Part shown: piece after piece, positions 10,686 to 20,912 of the stretch
Layout: every line of letters starts with the position of its first letter
Position numbering within the stretch: the first letter of the stretch is position 1
Origin: Rhodobiaceae bacterium
GTDB lineage: Bacteria > Pseudomonadota > Alphaproteobacteria > RS24
Reading direction: 5' to 3'
NCBI GenBank assembly: GCA_018660505.1
Contig: JABJKE010000030.1
Location: 1-64,000 of the forward strand
Length of the DNA stretch: 64,000 bases
Translations under genes and position numbers: made by a program
Notes under the pieces: model-generated
What the model was told of the DNA's origin: nothing
Databases searched by the model: none
The model's input: only the letters and a program-made list of their open reading frames with translations

Positions 10686-12169
10686 TATTCGTAATGCGCT
10701 TTTACCAAACGGTCGAGCAAGCGCACGCCGTAACCCGAAGCCCAAGTGCGGCTGATGGAAGACTTCGGCGAGCCCATGGCGGTGCCCGCAATATCCAAAT
10801 GCACCCAAGGCACTTTATTGGTGAAGCGCAGCAAGAATTGCGCCGCCGTCGAGGAGCCCGCATAGCGCCCGCCGATGTTTTTCATATCGGCGTTCGGCGT
10901 GTTGATCATTTTGTCGAAATTATCATTCATCGGCATGCGCCAGACTTTCTCGCCTTCTTGATTGCCAATCGCTGTCAATTGCTCCGCCAATCTATCATCG
11001 TTGGAAAACAGCCCCGCATAATCTTGCCCCAAAGCCACCATAATGGCGCCCGTCAGGGTCGCTAAATCAATCATGAATTTCGGCTTGAAGCGTTTTTGCG
11101 TATACCAAAGCGCATCGGCCAAAACCAAACGGCCTTCGGCATCGGTGTTCAACACTTCAATCGTTTGGCCCGACATAGAGGTCACAATATCGCCGGGGCG
11201 CTGCGCGTCACCATCGGGCATATTTTCCACCAGCCCCAAAACGCCCACCGCATTGACTTTGGCTTTGCGCGACGCCAAAGCGTGCATAAGCCCCGTCACC
11301 GCGGCGGCGCCGCCCATATCGCCTTTCATTTCTTCCATGCCGCCAGCTGGCTTGATGGAAATACCGCCCGTATCAAAACACACGCCCTTGCCGACAAAGG
11401 CGACGGGTTGTTTGGATTTGGCGGCGCCTTGCCATTGCATCACCACCAATTGGCTGGGTTGGCGGCTGCCCTGCCCGACGCCCAAAAGCGAACCCATGCC
11501 CAGCTTTTTCATTTTCGCTTCGCTCAATACTTCCACTTTCACGCCCAGCTTGCTGAGCCTTTTGGCGCGTTTGGCAAATTCGGGTGGGGTCAAAATATTG
11601 GCTGGTTCATTGACCAAATCGCGCGCCACAATCGTGCCTTCCGCGATGGCTTTCAGCTCGGAGAAATTTTTGCGCGCGGCTGCCATGGCTTTGGTCGCCA
11701 CCACAAATTTAGACGGGCCGCCTTTGGTTTTGCCTTTGGTCTTATAGGTCTCGAATTTATAATCGCGCAACAAGGCGCCAGTTGCGGCACGCGCGGCAAT
11801 ATCGGCATCGCTGAGCGCTTTATTGCCCGCGGGCTCCAGCAGCAGCGTGACGACGCCATCGGCTTTCTCGACAGTGCCCAATGCCGTGCCACCCATTTTT
11901 TCGGCGTCGGCGGCAGTTAATTTTTTGCCATCGCCAAGCCCCAGAACCACAATCCGGTCGAGCGTGGTTTTGGCTGGTGCCAGAAGCGCGAACATGGCGC
12001 CGGCTTTGCCAGAGAATTTTTTAATCTTTATGGCGCGTGAAATCGCGCCGCCAGTTTGCTTGTCCACCTGCTTGCCCAAGGGAGAGAGCTTGCCGCCATC
12101 CGTGGCCGTGAGGATGAGAGAGCCTTTTGTCGGCAGCGTGTCTTTGGTGAAGGAAATAGATAGGGACAT
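10685..12169 (-). CDS. pepA: Leucyl aminopeptidase (M17)
   Basis: VGKGVCFDTGGISIKPAGGMEEMKGDMGGAAAV and NTDAEGRLVLADAL. Confidence 0.95.
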   Translation of the reverse strand: MSLSISFTKDTLPTKGSLILTATDGGKLSPLGKQVDKQTGGAISRAIKIKKFSGKAGAMFALLAPAKTTLDRIVVLGLGDGKKLTAADAEKMGGTALGTVEKADGVVTLLLEPAGNKALSDADIAARAATGALLRDYKFETYKTKGKTKGGPSKFVVATKAMAAARKNFSELKAIAEGTIVARDLVNEPANILTPPEFAKRAKRLSKLGVKVEVLSEAKMKKLGMGSLLGVGQGSRQPSQLVVMQWQGAAKSKQPVAFVGKGVCFDTGGISIKPAGGMEEMKGDMGGAAAVTGLMHALASRKAKVNAVGVLGLVENMPDGDAQRPGDIVTSMSGQTIEVLNTDAEGRLVLADALWYTQKRFKPKFMIDLATLTGAIMVALGQDYAGLFSNDDRLAEQLTAIGNQEGEKVWRMPMNDNFDKMINTPNADMKNIGGRYAGSSTAAQFLLRFTNKVPWVHLDIAGTAMGSPKSSISRTWASGYGVRLLDRLVKAHYE

Positions 12170-12356
12170 GGTTTTCTCCGATAGGGAGCGAGAGGGAAGA
12201 ATAAACAATTGCCTCTATGCCTCGCTCAAACAGTAGGCTTGAAATCGTTTCAGAATGCCAACATTATGGCGTAAATGACTAGTCGTCCAGCGCCATTTAG
12301 GGTAACACTGACAGCTGATTGATATGGCGCTACATCGTCTCAAAACGAGTCTAAAA

Positions 12357-13628
12357 ATGAAATCTTTTGTAAGCCTTTTGCCGAAGCAACAATTCATCGG
12401 CCTGACCCTAGCTTTATCGCTAAGCCTTTTGCTTGGCCCTTTTGCCACCAGCGCCCAAGCGGCGCAGCAACGCGACGTCGAAGGCATTGCCGCCATCGTC
12501 AATGACCAAGTCATCTCGCTGTTCGATGTCGACCAACGCGTCGATTTGTTTTTCGCCACTTCCGGTATTGAAAAATCTCCCGAAATGACCGAGCGCATGC
12601 GGGCGCAAGTTTTGCGGTCGCTGGTTGATGAGAAATTACAATTGCAAGAAGCCGAGCGGGTGGAAATATCCATCGCCGCCAAAGAGGTCGAAGACCGGAT
12701 GAAAGTTTTGGCGACCGAAGGCAAAATGACGCTCGAGGGCATTAAGAAATTCTTGTCTGAGAAAAATATTGAAACCACCTCGCTGGAACAACAATTGCGC
12801 GCCGAACTGGCGTGGAGCCAATTTGTCCGTCGCAGTTTTGGCGGACGGGTGAAAGTGGGCGATCAAGAAATTGAAGAGCAATATAATAAAGCTGTGCGCG
12901 CGGTAAATCAGACGCGCTATTTGGTCAGTGAAATTCTGCTCAATCTGGATAATTTTTCCAATGAGGCGCAAGTCGCCCAATTGTCTGGCGAGATTGTCAA
13001 ACAGCTTCAATCGGGCGTGGCTTTTGGTGCCGTGGCGCGCCAATTCTCTATCGCCCCCACGGCGGCACGCGGCGGCCAATTGGGCTGGGTCACGGCCGAC
13101 CAATTAGACAGGCGCTTGGCCAGTGTCGTGCAAAACATGCAAGCCGGCCAAGTCTCGTCGCCCATCCCCACCAATGCGGGGCTTTATATCATCGCCCTCG
13201 CCGATAAGCGGGCCGGCGGCAATGACCCCAGCAAAAACCAATTTGACGTGCTGAGCCTCACCTTCCCGAAAGAGACCAAGGCCAGCAAAATAGATCGGTT
13301 CATCGCTGATTTTAAAACCTGCCGACGGGCGCAGCAAAGCGCCAAGAAAAGCAAAATTTCAGCCAAGCGAACGGGGCTGCGCGAATTGGGCCAGCTGACC
13401 CGCCAAATGGCTGGGGCTGTGGGCAATCTGGAGGCGGGTCAATTGGCCAATCCCCTCAGCACGGCGCAAGGCATTGAGCTTTATGCCGTTTGCGACCGCA
13501 AGGATGACCTCGGCATTGAGATTTCGCGCGACCAAATATCGGATAATATTTTTTCCCAACGCGTGGCGATGATGGCTCGGCGGCATTTGCGCGATTTGCG
13601 CCGCGATGCCGTTGTCGAATATCGTTAG
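12357..13628 (+). CDS. SurA-like periplasmic peptidyl-prolyl isomerase
   Basis: Signal peptide, VEGIAAIVNDQVISLFDVDQRVDLF, parvulin-like ARQFSIAPTAARGGQLGWV; directly upstream of rsmA. Confidence 0.8.
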   Translation: MKSFVSLLPKQQFIGLTLALSLSLLLGPFATSAQAAQQRDVEGIAAIVNDQVISLFDVDQRVDLFFATSGIEKSPEMTERMRAQVLRSLVDEKLQLQEAERVEISIAAKEVEDRMKVLATEGKMTLEGIKKFLSEKNIETTSLEQQLRAELAWSQFVRRSFGGRVKVGDQEIEEQYNKAVRAVNQTRYLVSEILLNLDNFSNEAQVAQLSGEIVKQLQSGVAFGAVARQFSIAPTAARGGQLGWVTADQLDRRLASVVQNMQAGQVSSPIPTNAGLYIIALADKRAGGNDPSKNQFDVLSLTFPKETKASKIDRFIADFKTCRRAQQSAKKSKISAKRTGLRELGQLTRQMAGAVGNLEAGQLANPLSTAQGIELYAVCDRKDDLGIEISRDQISDNIFSQRVAMMARRHLRDLRRDAVVEYR

Positions 13629-13630
13629 GC

Positions 13631-14479
13631 ATGACCCCGCTCCCGCCCTTGCGCGACGTTATTCAAGCGCATGGGCTTCGCGCGGATAAAAAATTTGGCC
13701 AGAACTTTATTCTCGACCTCAACCTGACACGGCGCATTGCGCGCGAGGCAGGCGATTTAACCCAATGCCATGTCATCGAAGTCGGCCCCGGGCCCGGCGG
13801 GCTCACCCGCGGCCTGCTGATGGAAGGCGCCGCCCATGTGCATGTCATTGAAGCCGACGAAAGATTTTTACCCGCATTAAAAGAAATTCAAGCCGCCTAT
13901 CCCGACCGCCTATCCATCCATTTGGGAGACGCGCTGGAAATAGCGCCCGAAAGCTTAACCCAAAGCCCCTATCGCATCGTCTCCAACCTGCCCTATAACG
14001 TCGCCACACCCTTGCTCACGGGCTGGCTAGATGGCGGCTGGCAAGACGGCGTTTGGGCGCCAAAATTTTTATCGATGACGCTGATGTTTCAAAAAGAAGT
14101 GGCGCAGCGCATCACTGCTTTGGCGGGCGAGAAACATTATGGCCGCCTCGGTGTCTTGGCCGGATGGCTCAGCGAGGCCCGCATTGCTTTTGAGGTGGAC
14201 CGACAAGTCTTTGTGCCGCCGCCCAAAGTGACCTCGGCGATTGTCGATTTGCGCCCGCGCGCCAAGCCTCTGGCACCCGCTCATCCGCACAGCTTGAGCC
14301 AGCTGACCGCGGCGGCCTTTGGCCAGCGTCGGAAAATGTTGCGCGCCAGTTTGAAACAGATAAGCTCAGACCCACAAAGGCTTTTGGCCGCAGCGGGCAT
14401 TGCCGAAACCACACGGGCCGAGCAGCTAACCATTGACCAATTCTGCGCGCTGGCTAATCTATGGAAACCACGCGCCTAG
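13631..14479 (+). CDS. rsmA: 16S rRNA dimethyladenosine transferase
   Basis: KKFGQNFILDLNLTRRIAREAG, VIEVGPGPGGLTRGLL, RIVSNLPYNVATPLL. Confidence 0.95.
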   Translation: MTPLPPLRDVIQAHGLRADKKFGQNFILDLNLTRRIAREAGDLTQCHVIEVGPGPGGLTRGLLMEGAAHVHVIEADERFLPALKEIQAAYPDRLSIHLGDALEIAPESLTQSPYRIVSNLPYNVATPLLTGWLDGGWQDGVWAPKFLSMTLMFQKEVAQRITALAGEKHYGRLGVLAGWLSEARIAFEVDRQVFVPPPKVTSAIVDLRPRAKPLAPAHPHSLSQLTAAAFGQRRKMLRASLKQISSDPQRLLAAAGIAETTRAEQLTIDQFCALANLWKPRA

Positions 14480-14510
14480 CGATATTTAAACCAACCTCGG
14501 GAGAGACCTC

Positions 14511-15560
14511 ATGAAAAGCCAAGCCATTACCGAATACGGAGCCGCCCTATCGCCGGTGGAAGCCGACACCCCAACGCCCAGCGGCCAAGAGGTTCTGATC
14601 GAAATCACCCATTGCGGCGTGTGCCATTCCGATGTGCATTTTCACGACGGCCATTTTGATTTGGGCGACGGCGAAAAACTAGATGTGCGCGGCGCCCGCC
14701 AAACCCCCTTTACCCTCGGCCATGAAATCGAAGGCGTCGTCAGCGCCATTGGCCCAGATGTGAAAGACGTGAAAGTCGGCACCCGCAAAGTGATTTACCC
14801 GTGGATTGGCTGTGGCGAATGCCATGAATGCGACCATGGCCGGGAGCATTTGTGCAATGGCCGCGCGCTTGGCGTCAACTTGCCGGGCGGTTTTTCCACC
14901 CATTGCTTGGTGCCGCACGAGCGCTATTGCCTTGATGCAGAAGGCATCGCCGAAGGCCTTGCCAGCACCTATATGTGCTCTGGCATCACCGCCTATGCGG
15001 CGTTGAAATATCTCGACACGGGCGATAAAGGCGAGCCCGCGCTCATTGTTGGCCTTGGCGGCGTGGGCATGATGGCGCTGCAATTTGCCCTCGAGATGTA
15101 TGACGAAACCCCGCTGGTGGCAGACTTGGACGAGAATAAATTGCAAGCCGCCATGGGCGCAGGCGCGCGCGCGGCCTATAACCCAAAAGACCCAGAAGCA
15201 CTGAAACAATTGCTGGCCGACACCAATGGCGGCGTGGCCGGCGCGGCGGATTTCGTGGGCGCAGAGGGCTCGTTGAAATTTGCCACCGGAGCCATTCGGC
15301 GCGGCGGCGGCGTGAAAATCGTCGGTCTTTTTGGCGGCGGTTTCTCGCAACCCATCCCCTATTTCCCATTTCGCGCCATGTCCATTGGCGGCTCCATGAC
15401 CGGCTCTTTGGCCGATACCATAGAGATGTTGGAAATTGTGAAAGCGGGGAAAATCAATCCAATTCCGGTGGAAACGCGCGACATGAGCGCGGCCAGCGAA
15501 ACGCTAGATGATTTGCGCGAAGGCAATATCATCGGCCGTGTGGTGCTGGAAAACCGCTAA
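14511..15560 (+). CDS. Zn-dependent alcohol dehydrogenase (MDR superfamily)
   Basis: THCGVCHSDVHFHDG, LGHEIEGVVSAIG, CGECHECDHGREHLC. Confidence 0.85.
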   Translation: MKSQAITEYGAALSPVEADTPTPSGQEVLIEITHCGVCHSDVHFHDGHFDLGDGEKLDVRGARQTPFTLGHEIEGVVSAIGPDVKDVKVGTRKVIYPWIGCGECHECDHGREHLCNGRALGVNLPGGFSTHCLVPHERYCLDAEGIAEGLASTYMCSGITAYAALKYLDTGDKGEPALIVGLGGVGMMALQFALEMYDETPLVADLDENKLQAAMGAGARAAYNPKDPEALKQLLADTNGGVAGAADFVGAEGSLKFATGAIRRGGGVKIVGLFGGGFSQPIPYFPFRAMSIGGSMTGSLADTIEMLEIVKAGKINPIPVETRDMSAASETLDDLREGNIIGRVVLENR

Positions 15561-15576
15561 GGACATAAAGCAAATA

Positions 15577-15608
15577 GCTGCGAGCTCTCTTACAAAGAGT
15601 CTCGCAGC
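15577..15608. terminator. Hairpin between convergent adh and gmk (possible bidirectional terminator)
   Basis: GCTGCGAG (15577-15584) / CTCGCAGC (15601-15608) with nested CTCT/AGAG pairing; only weak flanking T-tracts. Confidence 0.45.
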
Positions 15609-16225
15609 CGTTTCACAAAATCAGATAAGTCCGTTTGGCGGCCGCGTTTTAACCGCTCCGCCGTCAAAATAGCTTGCAATTTCACACGCGCTTGCTCGGC
15701 GTCATGGTTGACGATGACGTAATCATATTCCGGATAATGGCTAATCTCGTCCGAGGCTTTCGACATGCGCCCAGCCACCACTTCGGCGCTATCTTGGGCG
15801 CGCGTGTTCAGCCGCTTTTCCAGCTCGGCCGCCGAGGGCGGCAGAATAAACACTTTGACCAAATCATCGGCCGCCGCTTCTTGCAATTGCTGGGTGCCCT
15901 GCCAATCGATATCAAATAAAACATCATGGCCTTGCGCTAAGGAGGCCTCGACGGGCGCGCGCGGGGTGCCGTAATAATTATCAAAAACTTTCGCGTGTTC
16001 TAACAGCGCGCCCCGATTGCGCATTTCACCAAAAGCTTGGGTGTCGACAAAATGGTAATCTTGGCCATCTATCTCGCCCGGCCGCGCTTGGCGGGTGGTC
16101 ACTGAAACCGACATGGAAATATGGCTATCTGCCGACAAAAGAGCGCGCGCCAATGTGGTTTTTCCAGCCCCCGATGGCGACGATAAAACCAACATAAGAC
16201 CGCGGCGATGAATGGCATTCGACAT
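15590..16225 (-). CDS. gmk: Guanylate kinase
   Basis: RRGLMLVLSSPSGAGKTTLARALL. Confidence 0.97.
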   Translation of the reverse strand: MSNAIHRRGLMLVLSSPSGAGKTTLARALLSADSHISMSVSVTTRQARPGEIDGQDYHFVDTQAFGEMRNRGALLEHAKVFDNYYGTPRAPVEASLAQGHDVLFDIDWQGTQQLQEAAADDLVKVFILPPSAAELEKRLNTRAQDSAEVVAGRMSKASDEISHYPEYDYVIVNHDAEQARVKLQAILTAERLKRGRQTDLSDFVKRLRDSL

Positions 16226-16268
16226 GTAGCAGCTCCTCGAATCAACTTGTGCAGCCCACTATAGAGGA

Positions 16269-17309
16269 TTATCGCTTTTGCTGGTTTTCGATTTTGCGCC
16301 AGCGCTGCACATGGCGATTATGCTCGGCTAAACTATGACTAAACACATGGCCGCCCGTGCCATCGGCGACAAAATACAGCGCTTGGCTATCGGCAGGGTT
16401 TAACACGGCGGCAATGGCCGCGCGCCCCGGATTGGCAATCGGCGTCGGCGGCAGGCCGTTAATGCGATAGGTATTATAGGCCGTTCGACGACGAATTTCG
16501 CTGCGCCGAATGGGCCGGCCTAATTTGCCCTGGCCACCGACCAGACCATAAATAATCGTCGGGTCCGACTGCAAGCGCATTCGTTTTTTCAACCGATTGA
16601 TAAACACAGCCGCCACCAAAGGGCGCTCTTCGGCCACCGCGGTTTCGCGCTCGACAATCGAGGCCAGAATAATCGCTTCTTGTTTGGTTTTAATCGGCAG
16701 GCCGGCTTGGCGGTTTGGCCATAGCTCGTCAATCGCGCGCTTTTGGGCGCGTGTCATTTGCGCCAGCAGCGCCGCACGCGACATGCCGCGCGGCACTTTA
16801 TAAGTCTCGGGCAAAAGCGAGCCTTCGGCCGGAATGGCAACCTCGCCTTGCAGCAAAGTCTCGCCGCGCAATTGCTCGACGATGATTTGACTGGTCAGCC
16901 CTTCGGCAAAAGTGATGGCGTGCAGCACGCTATCGCCGCGTATTAAAATTTGCAGCAGAGCTTCCATATCCGTGCCTGCGGGAATGTTAAATTCTCCGGC
17001 TTTCAAAGCCGAAGCTTGGCCGCGCAGCCGCACATAGGCTTGAAACAAAAGCGCATTTCGTAACACGCCCTGCTGGTCTAACTGGGCCGTCACGCCGCGC
17101 AAATTGGCGCCGCGTTGCAGCTCCACTTGCACGGCCTGTGGGTGCGGGCCGGGCATGAAAATCAGTCCCAGAATGGCAATGAAACTTATGGCCCCCAAAA
17201 GGGCTACGGGCAGAAACCAGGCACGAAGCCAATGGAAAAAGAAGCGCACGGCTTGCAAAACCGGCTTACTCGACGGCTTTGAAAACAAGCGAAGCATTGG
17301 TGCCGCCAA
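16269..17309 (-). CDS. mltG: Endolytic transglycosylase MltG (YceG-like); true start may lie further 3'
   Basis: ILASIVERETAVAEERPLVAAVFINRLKKRMRLQSDPTIIYGL, YNTYRINGLPPTPIANPGRAAIAAVLNP. Confidence 0.92.
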   Translation of the reverse strand: MAAPMLRLFSKPSSKPVLQAVRFFFHWLRAWFLPVALLGAISFIAILGLIFMPGPHPQAVQVELQRGANLRGVTAQLDQQGVLRNALLFQAYVRLRGQASALKAGEFNIPAGTDMEALLQILIRGDSVLHAITFAEGLTSQIIVEQLRGETLLQGEVAIPAEGSLLPETYKVPRGMSRAALLAQMTRAQKRAIDELWPNRQAGLPIKTKQEAIILASIVERETAVAEERPLVAAVFINRLKKRMRLQSDPTIIYGLVGGQGKLGRPIRRSEIRRRTAYNTYRINGLPPTPIANPGRAAIAAVLNPADSQALYFVADGTGGHVFSHSLAEHNRHVQRWRKIENQQKR

Positions 17310-18519
17310 AGCCGAAACTATTCGACAAAACGGCGTTCACTTTTTTCTCTTGCGCTTTCAGCGGCACTAAATTCAGTTTGGTATCAATCGATGGATTTTC
17401 GAGGTTTAACGTCGGCGGCACAATGCCATCGCGCATCGCCAAGACCGCAAAAATCGCCTCCACCGAACCCGCCGCGCCCAGCAAATGACCGATGGAGGAT
17501 TTGGTAGACGACATCGTCAGATGATCCGTAGCGCTTGTGAACAAGCGTTCCACCGCGCGCAATTCAATCTCATCGCCCATGGGCGTCGAAGTGCCATGCG
17601 CATTGATATAGCCAATGTCTTCGGGCGCCAGTCCCGAGCGTTTCAACGCCGCTTGCATGGCGCGAAATCCGCCCGAGCCATCTTCGGCGGGCGAGGTAAT
17701 GTGATAGGCGTCGCCCGATAAGCCATAGCCGACCACTTCCGCATACATGGTGGCGCCGCGCGCTTTGGCGTGTTCATATTCTTCCAACACCACAATGCCC
17801 GCGCCTTCGCCCATCACAAAGCCATCGCGGTCTTTGTCATAGGGCCGCGAGCCTTTTTCGGGCGTGTCGTTAAAATTGGTGGAAAGCGCGCGACAAGCCA
17901 CAAAACCAGCAATGCCCAGCGGCGTAATGGCGCCCTCTGTGCCGCCCGCAACCATGACATCGGCATCATCGAACATGATGAGGCGCGCCGCATCGCCAAT
18001 CGCATGGGCGCCCGTCGAGCATGCCGTCACGACCGCGTGATTGGGGCCTTTGAGGCCATGTTTAATGGAAACTTGTCCGCCCGCTAAATTAATCAGGGAG
18101 CCGGGAATAAAGAAAGGGCTGAGTTTGCGCGGCCCCTTATCGCGCACCGTATAGGCGCCGGTTTCAATGCCTTGCAAGCCACCGATACCCGCGCCGATAA
18201 GGACGCCCGTGCGAAATTGTTGTTCTTCGGTTTCTGCCTTGTAGCCGCTGTCTGCCAAAGCCATATCCGAGGCGGCCATCGCATAGACAATAAAATCATC
18301 GACGCGGCGTTGGTCTTTGGGGGCCATATAGAGGTCGGGGTTAAAGCCGCCCTCGCCCTTGTCGATTTGGCAGGCAATCTGACAAGGCAAATCCGACGCG
18401 TCGAAATACTCGATGGGCCCCGCGCCAGACTGACCCTCAAGGAGCCGTTGCCAGCTCTTTTCGATGGTTTCGCCCAGCGGATTAACAGACCCAATGCCCG
18501 TAATGACGACGCGTCGCAT
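17266..18519 (-). CDS. fabF: Beta-ketoacyl-ACP synthase II
   Basis: MRRVVITGIGSVNPLG, ACSTGAHAIGDAARLI, NAHGTSTPMGD, NSFGFGGTNASLVF. Confidence 0.97.
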   Translation of the reverse strand: MRRVVITGIGSVNPLGETIEKSWQRLLEGQSGAGPIEYFDASDLPCQIACQIDKGEGGFNPDLYMAPKDQRRVDDFIVYAMAASDMALADSGYKAETEEQQFRTGVLIGAGIGGLQGIETGAYTVRDKGPRKLSPFFIPGSLINLAGGQVSIKHGLKGPNHAVVTACSTGAHAIGDAARLIMFDDADVMVAGGTEGAITPLGIAGFVACRALSTNFNDTPEKGSRPYDKDRDGFVMGEGAGIVVLEEYEHAKARGATMYAEVVGYGLSGDAYHITSPAEDGSGGFRAMQAALKRSGLAPEDIGYINAHGTSTPMGDEIELRAVERLFTSATDHLTMSSTKSSIGHLLGAAGSVEAIFAVLAMRDGIVPPTLNLENPSIDTKLNLVPLKAQEKKVNAVLSNSFGFGGTNASLVFKAVE

Positions 18520-18534
18520 TTTAAAAGTCTTTTT

Positions 18535-18768
18535 CTACGAAGCCTGGTCGATGAATTTCACTGCATCGGCAACTGTCAAAATAGTTTCAGCTGCATCGTC
18601 AGGAATTTCGATACCAAACTCTTCTTCAAAAGCCATCACCAGCTCAACCGTGTCGAGGCTATCGGCGCCCAGATCATCGATGAAGCTGGCCGCTTCGGTA
18701 ACTTTATCGGCTTCTACACCGAGGTTTTCAACTACGATGTTTTTTACGCGTTCCACAGTATCGCTCAT
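18535..18768 (-). CDS. acpP: Acyl carrier protein
   Basis: [29 protein letters not shown]. Confidence 0.98.
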   Translation of the reverse strand: MSDTVERVKNIVVENLGVEADKVTEAASFIDDLGADSLDTVELVMAFEEEFGIEIPDDAAETILTVADAVKFIDQAS

Positions 18769-18908
18769 CTTAAGCTCCTTAAAAATGGCTGCTGATTTGT
18801 AACAAAACCAACAAATATCCCAAAAAATAGTATGGTTCCCATACCAGAAGTTTTCCCTAACACCCTTTGCACACCATGTCTATAGCGCGGCGACTTGCCT
18901 CGCTTGGC

Positions 18909-19646
18909 TTATATCATGGCCATGCCGCCGTTCACATGCAGCGTCTGGCCGGTAACATAAGCCGCCTCATCGCTGGCCAAATAAAGACACGCCGCCGCAA
19001 TGTCGCCGCCCTCGCCCAAACGCCCCGCTGGGATGGCTTGGGTCAGCGCTTGCTTTTGCGCCTCTGGCAATTCGTCGGTCATCGGCGTGGCAATAAACCC
19101 AGGCGCCACGCAGTTCACCGTAATGCCGCGACTGGCGACTTCTTGCGCCAAAGATTTCGACATGCCAATCATGCCCGCTTTGGTGGCGGCATAATTGGCC
19201 TGCCCCGGATTGCCCGTCACCCCCACCACAGAGGTAATGCCGATAATGCGCCCATGACGGCGTTTCATCATGCCGCGCAAAGCCGCGCGAATAAGGCGAA
19301 AGCCCGACGTCAAATTGACTTCTAAAACGGCGTCCCAATCTTCGTCTTTCATCCGCATCGCCAAACCATCGCGCGTGATGCCCGCATTATTGACCAGAAT
19401 ATCCAAACCGCCCATCGCCGTTTCGGCTTTGGCGGCAAGCTCTGTCGCCCCCTCGGCGGTTGATAAATCGGCGACCAAAACATGGGCGCCGTCGCCCAGC
19501 TCATCGGCCAAGGCTTGCAGCACGCTTTCGCGCGTGCCCGCCAAGCCCACGTTGGCGCCCGCCGCGTGCAGCGTGCGGGCAATCTGATTGCCAATGCCGC
19601 CCGAAGCCCCGGTTACCAAGGCGGTTTTTCCGCTTAAATCAAACAT
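18909..19646 (-). CDS. fabG: 3-oxoacyl-ACP reductase
   Basis: LVTGASGGIGNQIARTL, YAATKAGMIGMSKSLAQEVASRGITVNCVAPGFIATPMTDEL. Confidence 0.95.
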   Translation of the reverse strand: MFDLSGKTALVTGASGGIGNQIARTLHAAGANVGLAGTRESVLQALADELGDGAHVLVADLSTAEGATELAAKAETAMGGLDILVNNAGITRDGLAMRMKDEDWDAVLEVNLTSGFRLIRAALRGMMKRRHGRIIGITSVVGVTGNPGQANYAATKAGMIGMSKSLAQEVASRGITVNCVAPGFIATPMTDELPEAQKQALTQAIPAGRLGEGGDIAAACLYLASDEAAYVTGQTLHVNGGMAMI

Positions 19647-19657
19647 TCATCTCTCCC

Positions 19658-20593
19658 TTAAGTATTAAAATCTTGGATATCATCTGGCCCGTTCAAGGCG
19701 CGTGCCGACAAGCGCTCATCAATGCGACGCGCCATGCCGGTCAATACTTTACCGGTGCCGATTTCCACCAGTTCCCTCACCCCCTGCTCGGCCGCCCAAA
19801 TCATACTCTCGCGCCAGCGCACGGAACCCGTCACCTGTTCGATGAGCAATTTGCGAATAAGCTCTGGGTCTTGCGTTGCCTCGGCCGTCACATTGGCAAT
19901 CAGGGGCACGCATGGCGCCGCGATAGGTGTCTCGGCCAGCGCAGCCGCCATCTCATCGGCGGCGGGTTGCATGAGCGCGCAATGAAACGGCGCGCTAACG
20001 GGCAAAGTCATGGCCCGTTTGGCGCCGCCCTGTTTGGCCAAATCGATTGCCCGCGCCACCGCTTCGGCATGGCCAGAGATGACCACTTGGCCATTGGCGT
20101 TATCATTGGCGGCGGCACAAATTTCGGTCTCCGAAGCCGCCGCTTCGGCAATCTCGACAACGGCGGAAAAATCTAATCCCAAAAGCGCCGCCATGGCGCC
20201 CACCCCAACGGGCACGGCGCGCTGCATGGCTTGGCCGCGCAATTTTAACAATCGGCTGGCGTCGTCTAATTGCAAAGCTCCGGCTGCGGTTAACGCCGCA
20301 TATTCGCCAAGGCTATGGCCCGCCACATAAGATGCCGCTTGCTCGAGCTGCAAGCCGCGCGCTTCCAACACGCGCATGACGGCCATGGATACGGCCATTA
20401 AGGCGGGTTGCGCATTTTCAGTCAGGGTCAGGGTTTCTTGCGGACCGTTCCACATAATGTCGGATAGGTTTTGCCCGAGTGCCGCGTCCACTTGGTCAAA
20501 TACCGCTTTGGCTTCTGGATAGGTCTCGGCCAAATTTTGGCCCATACCGACGCTCTGGCTGCCTTGGCCTGGAAATACAAATGCTTTTGTCAT
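19658..20593 (-). CDS. fabD: Malonyl CoA-ACP transacylase
   Basis: AFVFPGQGSQSVGMG, VAGHSLGEYAAL. Confidence 0.97.
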   Translation of the reverse strand: MTKAFVFPGQGSQSVGMGQNLAETYPEAKAVFDQVDAALGQNLSDIMWNGPQETLTLTENAQPALMAVSMAVMRVLEARGLQLEQAASYVAGHSLGEYAALTAAGALQLDDASRLLKLRGQAMQRAVPVGVGAMAALLGLDFSAVVEIAEAAASETEICAAANDNANGQVVISGHAEAVARAIDLAKQGGAKRAMTLPVSAPFHCALMQPAADEMAAALAETPIAAPCVPLIANVTAEATQDPELIRKLLIEQVTGSVRWRESMIWAAEQGVRELVEIGTGKVLTGMARRIDERLSARALNGPDDIQDFNT

Positions 20594-20788
20594 GCCCTTT
20601 CCCTCCCCTATGGGTCTTGCTTTATCTTGCGCCTTATACGGGACGCATATCCCCTTCTTATACTAGGTGTTTGCGCCCTGTGGAGCAGATTTTATCGTTG
20701 AAATCGCGCTTGCCAAGCTCGGCCCGACATAGTATCACGCGTGGGTAAGTTTCGGTCGAAGGCTGAAAGGATGAAAACCTCTGGTGGT

Positions 20789-20819
20789 CAGGGGTTTAGG
20801 AATGGTCCGACATCCCCTG
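20789..20819 (+). promoter_or_regulatory. Candidate structured rpsF leader element
   Basis: 6-bp perfect stem CAGGGG (20789-20794)/CCCCTG (20814-20819) enclosing GGTCCGACAT; located about 95 nt upstream of the rpsF start. Confidence 0.3.
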
Positions 20820-20912
20820 TCTTCGCTCTCGCGTAACTTGTGAGCTTCTCCCAGTTTTTGGTAGATAAGGGCTCGCTAGGGGCTAGGCGCCGAACACATA
20901 AGGAGAGAAGCT

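Noticed and set aside
10184-11920. Long + strand ORFs (10184..11065, 11043..11747, 11096..11920)
   Set aside because: Antisense to holC/pepA; no recognisable motifs; shadow ORFs.
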